Source: an uncultured Prevotellaceae bacterium (lineage in GTDB: Bacteria; Bacteroidota; Bacteroidia; Bacteroidales; Bacteroidaceae). From it: 12,312 nucleotides of DNA. Numbering within the stretch: the stretch's first letter is position 1; each line of letters starts with the position of its first letter. The stretch is from contig CATXZX010000010.1 of assembly GCA_958404085.1 (NCBI GenBank), positions 1 to 12,312 of the forward strand. The letters run 5' to 3'. The notes under the pieces are model-generated. The model made no database searches and was not told the DNA's origin. It saw only the letters and a program-made list of their open reading frames with translations. The position numbers and the translations under genes are program-made. This document shows, piece after piece, positions 8,000 through 12,312 of this stretch.

Positions 8000-9436
8000 A
8001 TGACGATGACTACACTGAAAAAAATCCTACTCACAAGTTTCCTGGCTACCCCGTTCGCGGCATCGGCCCAAACAAGTACAGCGCTGAACTTGCCTCGCCT
8101 CTTTTCCGACGGAATGGTCTTGCAACAGCAGAGCAAAGCCGCTGTATGGGGATGGGGCGCAGCTTCAAGTACCGTATGTATTGTAGGAAGTTGGAATCCG
8201 AAAGATACGGTGCGTACCACCGTAAACGACATAGGACACTGGAAAAGCGAAATCCGGACAACAGCACACGGAGGACCATATCAACTCCGTATCTTCACAA
8301 CCGGAAACGAACGAGGTGGCATCACGCTGAACGACGTTTGGCTGGGCGAAGTCTGGATTTGTTCGGGCCAATCGAACATGGAATGGAGTCCGGCCAATGG
8401 ACTTGAGAACCAGAAAACAGAAATTGAAGCCGCCCAATATCCGGAAATCCGTTATTTCAGTCTGACAAAACGGGGCAGCGACAATCCGCAGGAGGACTGC
8501 ATCGGCAAATGGGAAACCTGTACACCGGCCAACATGGCTCGAAGAAGCGCCGTTGCCTACTACTTCGGAAAAAACATTCACGAGACGCTCAACGTACCTG
8601 TCGGATTAATTGTCTCGGCATGGGGCGGAACACCGGCCGAAGTATGGATTCCTAAAGACAGTATCGAGAATGATCCCGTCCTGAAAGACGTTAAACACAA
8701 ACCGGAACCATGGTGGCCCGTAGCAAACGGCAAACTCTACAACGGAATGATACATCCGTTGCTCCCGTACCAGATAGCAGGGGCCATCTGGTACCAAGGT
8801 GAATCGAACCGGGACTATCCTAAAACGTATGCGCGCACCATGGAAATGCTTGTCAATAGCTGGCGAAAAGGGTTTGGCAAAGACTTTCCGTTCTATATGG
8901 TCCAGATAGCACCCTTCAACTACAACGATCCGACAAACGGTCCGGCCCTCATCCGCGAAGCCCAAGAAATAAACAGGCAGACCATCCCCAATTCGGGACT
9001 CGTCATAACGAACGATATAGGCGACCCACGAAATATCCACCCCATCAAGAAAAAAGAAGTGGGCAAGCGCCTGGCCGACCTTGCACTCGCAAAAACATAT
9101 AAGGTACTGGACAAAGAAGTCGACAGCCCGTTCCTGGAATCGGCAACCGTACAGAAACAAAAAGTCATACTCACATTCAGCCATGCCGAAAACGGTCTGT
9201 TCTGTCCCGAGAAAACTGTCAAAGGAATACGCATTGCCGGCGAAGACCGAAACTTTAAGGAGGCTAAGGTAAACATCGACGGCAATAAGCTCATCGTCAG
9301 TGCAAAAGAAATTAAAAATCCGCGTTATGTTTCGTATTGTTTCGACGATGCCACCATCGGGAATCTCTTTAATCGGGAAGGCCTTCCCATGGCTCCGTTC
9401 CAGGCCGAATGTTCCACGGAAACACTGAAAAAATAA
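8000..9436 (+). CDS. Exported sialate O-acetylesterase family (SGNH-type) carbohydrate esterase
   Basis: A 478-residue protein with a signal peptide of about 23 residues (cleavage likely after FAASA). The mature N-terminus carries LPRLFSDGMVLQQ, typical of the beta-sandwich that opens this family. The catalytic blocks are all present: GQSNMEW with nucleophile Ser125, WYQGESN (263-269 region, Glu268) and a C-terminal DIGDPRNIH with Asp342 and His347 as the likely acid/base pair. The length is normal for the family. Members remove O-acetyl groups from sialic acids or from xylan and other acetylated glycans, so the exact substrate cannot be decided from sequence. Proximity to an M60 mucinase-like gene favours host glycans, which is inference. 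There is no lipobox, so it is probably periplasmic. It starts 33 nt after the FAS1 terminator stem. The call is firm at family level. Confidence 0.87.
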   Translation: MTMTTLKKILLTSFLATPFAASAQTSTALNLPRLFSDGMVLQQQSKAAVWGWGAASSTVCIVGSWNPKDTVRTTVNDIGHWKSEIRTTAHGGPYQLRIFTTGNERGGITLNDVWLGEVWICSGQSNMEWSPANGLENQKTEIEAAQYPEIRYFSLTKRGSDNPQEDCIGKWETCTPANMARRSAVAYYFGKNIHETLNVPVGLIVSAWGGTPAEVWIPKDSIENDPVLKDVKHKPEPWWPVANGKLYNGMIHPLLPYQIAGAIWYQGESNRDYPKTYARTMEMLVNSWRKGFGKDFPFYMVQIAPFNYNDPTNGPALIREAQEINRQTIPNSGLVITNDIGDPRNIHPIKKKEVGKRLADLALAKTYKVLDKEVDSPFLESATVQKQKVILTFSHAENGLFCPEKTVKGIRIAGEDRNFKEAKVNIDGNKLIVSAKEIKNPRYVSYCFDDATIGNLFNREGLPMAPFQAECSTETLKK

Positions 9437-9552
9437 AATTCTGTTCTCAACAAAGAACGAAACCAGACAGAAGATTTTCGCATAAACCGATGACAAACTC
9501 ATAGGAATATGTACCTTTAAATAGAGTGAGCGCCGAAATTAATATGGAAAAA
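9437..9552. other. Intergenic stretch before the leucine operon promoter
   Basis: This segment holds no ORF of note. A small hairpin GTTCT/AGAAC (9443-9447 with 9454-9458) and an alternative TTCTGT/ACAGAA (9439-9444 with 9467-9472, followed by GATTTT) are both weak, so a terminator for the esterase gene is not convincingly seen. Confidence 0.4.
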
Positions 9553-9553
9553 A

Positions 9554-9584
9554 TTGGCATTTCTATATTTTTTATGTACTTTTG
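9554..9584 (+). promoter_or_regulatory. Promoter of the leucine biosynthesis operon
   Basis: A perfect Bacteroidetes -7 element TACTTTTG (TAnnTTTG, 9577-9584) is preceded by a TTG -33 core at 9554-9556 with a 20-bp gap, close to the arrangement known for the primary sigma factor of Bacteroides. The start of transcription is expected near 9590, about 18 nt before the leader-peptide ATG, so the leader ORF opens almost at the 5' end of the transcript. Confidence 0.75.
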
Positions 9585-9607
9585 CCACTGAATAAAGCAA
9601 CAAAGCC

Positions 9608-9667
9608 ATGACTTACCAAACTTCCATCCTACGACTATTGGGTCTGGAACTACTAATTCTGAATTAG
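9608..9667 (+). CDS. leuL: Leucine operon leader peptide (19 residues)
   Basis: The short ORF encodes MTYQTSILRLLGLELLILN and stops with TAG at 9665-9667. Seven of 19 residues are leucine (positions 8, 10, 11, 13, 15, 16, 18) and two are isoleucine (7, 17). Four of the seven Leu codons are CTA, echoing the use of rare Leu codons in the enterobacterial leuL. It starts just after the predicted transcription start and is followed by mutually exclusive RNA hairpins and a terminator before leuA. The role proposed is sensing charged leucyl-tRNA: a ribosome stalls at Leu codons when leucine is short. The product itself probably has no function. There is no Shine-Dalgarno sequence, as is usual in this phylum. 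The assignment rests on codon content and position; translation is not shown. Confidence 0.78.
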   Translation: MTYQTSILRLLGLELLILN

Positions 9668-9732
9668 TGGGAGTGAGGTTACGTAGATAAATTCTACTTT
9701 GAATGAATAATAAAAGCCTTTCTCACTTCCCA
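9668..9732 (+). promoter_or_regulatory. Antiterminator of the leu attenuator
   Basis: Bases 9668-9678 (TGGGAGTGAGG) can pair with 9721-9732 (TCTCACTTCCCA) over 11 positions with one bulged T at 9727 and one G-U pair. This uses up the 5' arm tip and loop of the terminator, so the two structures exclude each other. The 5' arm begins at the base right after the leader stop codon. A ribosome finishing the leader would cover it and let the terminator form; a ribosome stalled earlier would leave it free. A competing hairpin, 9650-9658 with 9662-9670, spans the end of the leader and its stop codon; CTACG 9629-9633 can also pair with CGTAG 9682-9686. Pairings were found by eye; no energies were calculated. 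Confidence 0.6.
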
Positions 9733-9750
9733 TGTGAGAAGGGCTTTTTT
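9712..9750 (+). terminator. Attenuator terminator upstream of leuA
   Basis: A 15-bp stem, 9712-9726 with 9734-9748, has one G-U pair (9719/9741) and a 7-nt loop (TTCCCAT). The 3' arm runs into T6 at 9745-9750. It sits between the leader ORF and leuA, 35 nt before the leuA ATG, where it can stop transcription before the structural genes. Confidence 0.9.
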
Positions 9751-9785
9751 ATCAATGAAAAATAAACGTATTAAATATAAAAACA

Positions 9786-11282
9786 ATGAGTGACAGATTA
9801 TTCATTTTCGACACGACCCTCCGCGACGGAGAACAAGTCCCAGGATGCCAATTGAACACAATCGAAAAGATACAAGTGGCCAAACAACTGGAACTATTGG
9901 GTGTCGATGTCATCGAAGCCGGTTTTCCCATATCGAGCCCAGGGGATTTCAATTCCGTCATTGAAATTTCGAAGGCCGTCACATGGCCTACCATTTGCGC
10001 CCTGACGCGTGCTGTTGAAAAAGACATTGACTGCGCAGCCGAGGCTCTGAAATTCGCCAAACACAAACGCATCCATACAGGTATCGGCACCAGCGACAGC
10101 CACATCAAATATAAATTCAATTCCACACGCGACGAAATCATTGAACGGGCCGTGGCTGCCGTAAAATACGCCAAGCGCTACGTTGAAGATGTAGAATTCT
10201 ACGCCGAAGATGCCGGACGTACAGACAACGAATACCTGGCACGCGTCGTTGAAGCCGTTATCAAGGCCGGCGCTACGGTTGTAAACATACCCGATACGAC
10301 AGGTTATTGCCTACCCGAAGAATACGGGAAAAAAATCAAATACCTTATGGAGCATGTAGACGGCGTCCACAATGCCATTCTCTCCACACATTGCCACAAC
10401 GATTTAGGCATGGCCACGGCCAATACCATGAGCGGTGTATTGAACGGAGCCCGTCAGGTAGAAGTAACGATCAACGGCATCGGAGAACGTGCCGGAAATA
10501 CATCGCTCGAGGAAATCGCGATGATTACAAAGTGCCATCACGATATTCAGATCGAGACAAACATCAACACACAAAAGATTTACCCCACAAGCCGCATGGT
10601 ATCGAGCCTGATGAACATGCCTGTGCAGCCGAACAAAGCCATTGTCGGACGAAACGCCTTCGCCCACTCCTCCGGTATTCACCAGGACGGTGTGCTGAAG
10701 AACGTGCAGACGTATGAAATCATGAACCCGAAAGATGTCGGCATCGATGACAACGCAATCGTCCTGACGGCAAGAAGCGGACGCGCCGCACTGAAACACC
10801 GATTATCGGTAAATGGTATTGATATAGACGGCGAAAAACTGGATAAAGTATACCAGGATTTTCTGAAACTGGCCGATAAGAAAAAAGATGTGAGCGATGA
10901 CGACATCCTGCTGCTGGCCGGAGCCGACCGCGCGCAGAACCATCATATCAAATTGGACTACCTGCAAGTAACCAGCGGTTCGGGAGTTCGTCCTGTCGCA
11001 AGTCTGGGCCTGGACATCGCGGGCGAGAAATTTGAAGCCGCAGCCAGCGGAAACGGACCGGTAGATGCTGCAATCCGCGCGCTCAAACAGATTATCAAAC
11101 GCGAGATGACCCTAAAAGAATTTACCATCCAAGCTATCAGCAAAGGCTCCGACGACGTAGGAAAAGTCCACATGCAGGTTGAATATAACGGAAACGTATA
11201 TTACGGTTTCGGTGCCAATACCGATATTATCAGTGCCAGTGTAGAAGCATACATTGACTGTATTAACAAATTCCGCTCGTGA
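9786..11282 (+). CDS. leuA: 2-isopropylmalate synthase
   Basis: LeuA condenses 2-oxoisovalerate (3-methyl-2-oxobutanoate) with acetyl-CoA to give 2-isopropylmalate, the first committed step of leucine synthesis, in the cytoplasm. The 498-residue length is normal. The N-terminal TIM-barrel has the HMGL-like signature DTTLRDGEQVPG (9-20) and the second signature with HCHNDLGMA from His202. Likely metal ligands are Asp9, His202, His204 and Asn238 (GIGERAGN). The C-terminal domain (about 370-498, with SGSGVRP and NGPVDAA) is the LeuA regulatory dimer domain that binds leucine in feedback inhibition. Control is therefore likely at two levels: enzyme feedback and the upstream attenuator. The start at 9786 follows an A-rich stretch with no Shine-Dalgarno. 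Its TGA overlaps the GTG start of the next ORF. Confidence 0.96.
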   Translation: MSDRLFIFDTTLRDGEQVPGCQLNTIEKIQVAKQLELLGVDVIEAGFPISSPGDFNSVIEISKAVTWPTICALTRAVEKDIDCAAEALKFAKHKRIHTGIGTSDSHIKYKFNSTRDEIIERAVAAVKYAKRYVEDVEFYAEDAGRTDNEYLARVVEAVIKAGATVVNIPDTTGYCLPEEYGKKIKYLMEHVDGVHNAILSTHCHNDLGMATANTMSGVLNGARQVEVTINGIGERAGNTSLEEIAMITKCHHDIQIETNINTQKIYPTSRMVSSLMNMPVQPNKAIVGRNAFAHSSGIHQDGVLKNVQTYEIMNPKDVGIDDNAIVLTARSGRAALKHRLSVNGIDIDGEKLDKVYQDFLKLADKKKDVSDDDILLLAGADRAQNHHIKLDYLQVTSGSGVRPVASLGLDIAGEKFEAAASGNGPVDAAIRALKQIIKREMTLKEFTIQAISKGSDDVGKVHMQVEYNGNVYYGFGANTDIISASVEAYIDCINKFRS

Positions 11283-11569
11283 AAGAAAAATTCCCTTGGT
11301 GGTTATGGATATTAGCAGCCATTGCGGCATGGCCTGTATTACTGGCCCCGATTTTTCTCTTCGGCAATCCTTTCGGCTTCGATAGAGACGTATCTTTGCC
11401 ATGGACCATCGTATGTATCGTCCTGACAAACCTGCCTTGGCTCGTCCCCGTCATTACAATGACTAAGAGCTTCGACCTTTATCGCCGAGGATGGCCGCTT
11501 TGGGCCGCCTTAATGGGATTCTGCACAGCAATCATGACTACTCTTGTCGGTTTCTATCTGTTCCGATAG
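11279..11569 (+). CDS. Small Trp-rich inner-membrane protein of unknown function in the leu operon
   Basis: A 96-residue ORF with a GTG start at 11279 overlapping the leuA stop (GTGA), a layout typical of translational coupling; the first in-frame ATG comes only around residue 61. Three hydrophobic segments are visible: about 6-28 (WWLWILAAIAAWPVLLAPIF), 41-61 (PWTIVCIVLTNLPWLVPVI) and 72-95 (WPLWAALMGFCTAIMTTLVG). Short basic or acidic links (FDRD, KSFDLYRR) lie between them. It contains 8 Trp, a high share for 96 residues. There is no signal peptide or lipobox, and no family I recognise. leuC follows 42 nt later with no terminator between, so the three genes should share one transcript under the leu attenuator. 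A role in leucine or precursor transport is conceivable but unsupported; three helices are few for a transporter on its own. Confidence 0.75.
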   Translation: MKEKFPWWLWILAAIAAWPVLLAPIFLFGNPFGFDRDVSLPWTIVCIVLTNLPWLVPVITMTKSFDLYRRGWPLWAALMGFCTAIMTTLVGFYLFR

Positions 11570-11611
11570 ACCGGCAGCCTTCACAATCAATTAAAAACAA
11601 AGATTTTCACA

Positions 11612-12312
11612 ATGGCAAACACCTTATTCGATAAAATATGGGACAAACACGTCGTTCAGATTGTAGAAGACGGTCCCACCCAGCTTTACATCGACCGCCT
11701 CTATTGTCACGAGGTGACCAGTCCGCAAGCCTTTGAAGGATTGCGGAAACGCGGTCTCAAATGTTTCCGTCCCGATCACATTTATTGTATGCCTGATCAC
11801 AATACGCCTACCCACGATCAGGACAAACCCATTGAAGATCCTGTTTCCAAGAAGCAAGTCGATACTTTATCTCAAAACGCTTCGGAATTCGGTCTGACAC
11901 ATTTCGGAATGATGCACCCCAAAAACGGAATCATCCATGTTGTCGGTCCTGAACTGGGACTTTCATTGCCCGGCATGACCATTGTCTGCGGCGATTCGCA
12001 CACATCCACACACGGTGCCATGGGCGCTGTCGCATTCGGAATAGGTACCTCCGAAGTAGAAATGGTATTAGCCTCACAATGTATCCTGCAAGCTAAACCC
12101 AAGAGCATGCGCATCACCGTAAAAGGTACGCTCGGAAAAGGTGTTACGGCCAAAGACGTCGCACTCTACATCATGAGCCGCATAACGACCAGCGGTGCAA
12201 CGGGCTATTTCATCGAATACGCCGGCGAAGCTATCCGTTCCCTGTCTATGGAAGGGCGTCTGACTCTTTGCAATCTCAGTATCGAAATGGGCGCACGCGG
12301 CGGTTTCATCGC
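11612..12312 (+). CDS. leuC: 3-isopropylmalate dehydratase large subunit, N-terminal half (cut by window end)
   Basis: The frame opens at ATG 11612 (MANTLFDKIWDKHVV) and stays open for 233 codons to the window edge, about half of the usual ~465 residues. LeuC with LeuD isomerises 2-isopropylmalate to 3-isopropylmalate through a 4Fe-4S cluster, as in aconitase. Visible family marks are LYIDRLYCHEVTSPQAFEGL (residues about 25-44), the PDHNTPT block and CGDSHTSTHGAMGA (126-139), followed by FGIGTSEVE. The three cysteines that hold the Fe-S cluster would lie in the missing C-terminal half. Residues at the right end (near IEMGARGGFI) also fit the family. No frameshift is seen. leuD and leuB are expected downstream but are outside the window. 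Confidence 0.95.
   Translation, partial: MANTLFDKIWDKHVVQIVEDGPTQLYIDRLYCHEVTSPQAFEGLRKRGLKCFRPDHIYCMPDHNTPTHDQDKPIEDPVSKKQVDTLSQNASEFGLTHFGMMHPKNGIIHVVGPELGLSLPGMTIVCGDSHTSTHGAMGAVAFGIGTSEVEMVLASQCILQAKPKSMRITVKGTLGKGVTAKDVALYIMSRITTSGATGYFIEYAGEAIRSLSMEGRLTLCNLSIEMGARGGFI

Noticed and set aside
9439..9476. Possible terminator after the esterase gene
   Set aside because: Stems are only five to six pairs with alternative pairings and a poor T-tract.
9634..9643. ACTATTGGGT in the leader recurs in leuA at 9893-9902
   Set aside because: A 10-nt match between two Leu/Gly-encoding stretches is easily explained by shared codons; no structure or repeat pattern supports a function.

Overview
The window is from a member of the Bacteroidales with moderate-to-high GC. 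Evidence: several -7 elements fit the Bacteroidetes TAnnTTTG pattern, the start sites lack Shine-Dalgarno runs, LeuA is of the Bacteroides type, and BACON, M60, FAS1 and lipoprotein-export features typical of gut or host-associated Bacteroidetes are present. All genes seen are on the + strand. Genus cannot be fixed from the sequence alone.

Left part (1-1318): the C-terminal end of a sodium:neurotransmitter-symporter (SNF) family transporter, then a membrane-anchored protein with three helix-hairpin-helix modules, then a 21-bp inverted repeat.

Middle part (1479-9436): four exported proteins that look like a surface glycoprotein/mucin-processing group. A 21-residue-repeat LRR protein overlaps by 4 bp (ATGA) an M60/enhancin-like metallopeptidase with BACON and CBM32-like modules. 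A strong terminator follows. Next come a FAS1 (fasciclin) lipoprotein with its own promoter, another strong terminator, and a sialate O-acetylesterase family SGNH hydrolase. There is no SusC/SusD pair in the window, so this is not a canonical polysaccharide utilisation locus as far as can be seen.

Right part (9554-12312): the start of the leucine biosynthesis operon: promoter, short Leu-rich leader ORF, attenuator, leuA, a small Trp-rich membrane protein, and leuC (cut by the window end). The leader encodes MTYQTSILRLLGLELLILN (7 Leu in 19 residues). It is followed by an antiterminator arm starting at the base after the stop codon, and by a 15-bp intrinsic terminator 36 nt before leuA. This is a complete, internally consistent model of ribosome-mediated transcription attenuation and is the most interesting regulatory system here. 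The second point of note is the unrecognised small membrane protein, translationally coupled to leuA by a GTGA overlap and placed between leuA and leuC.
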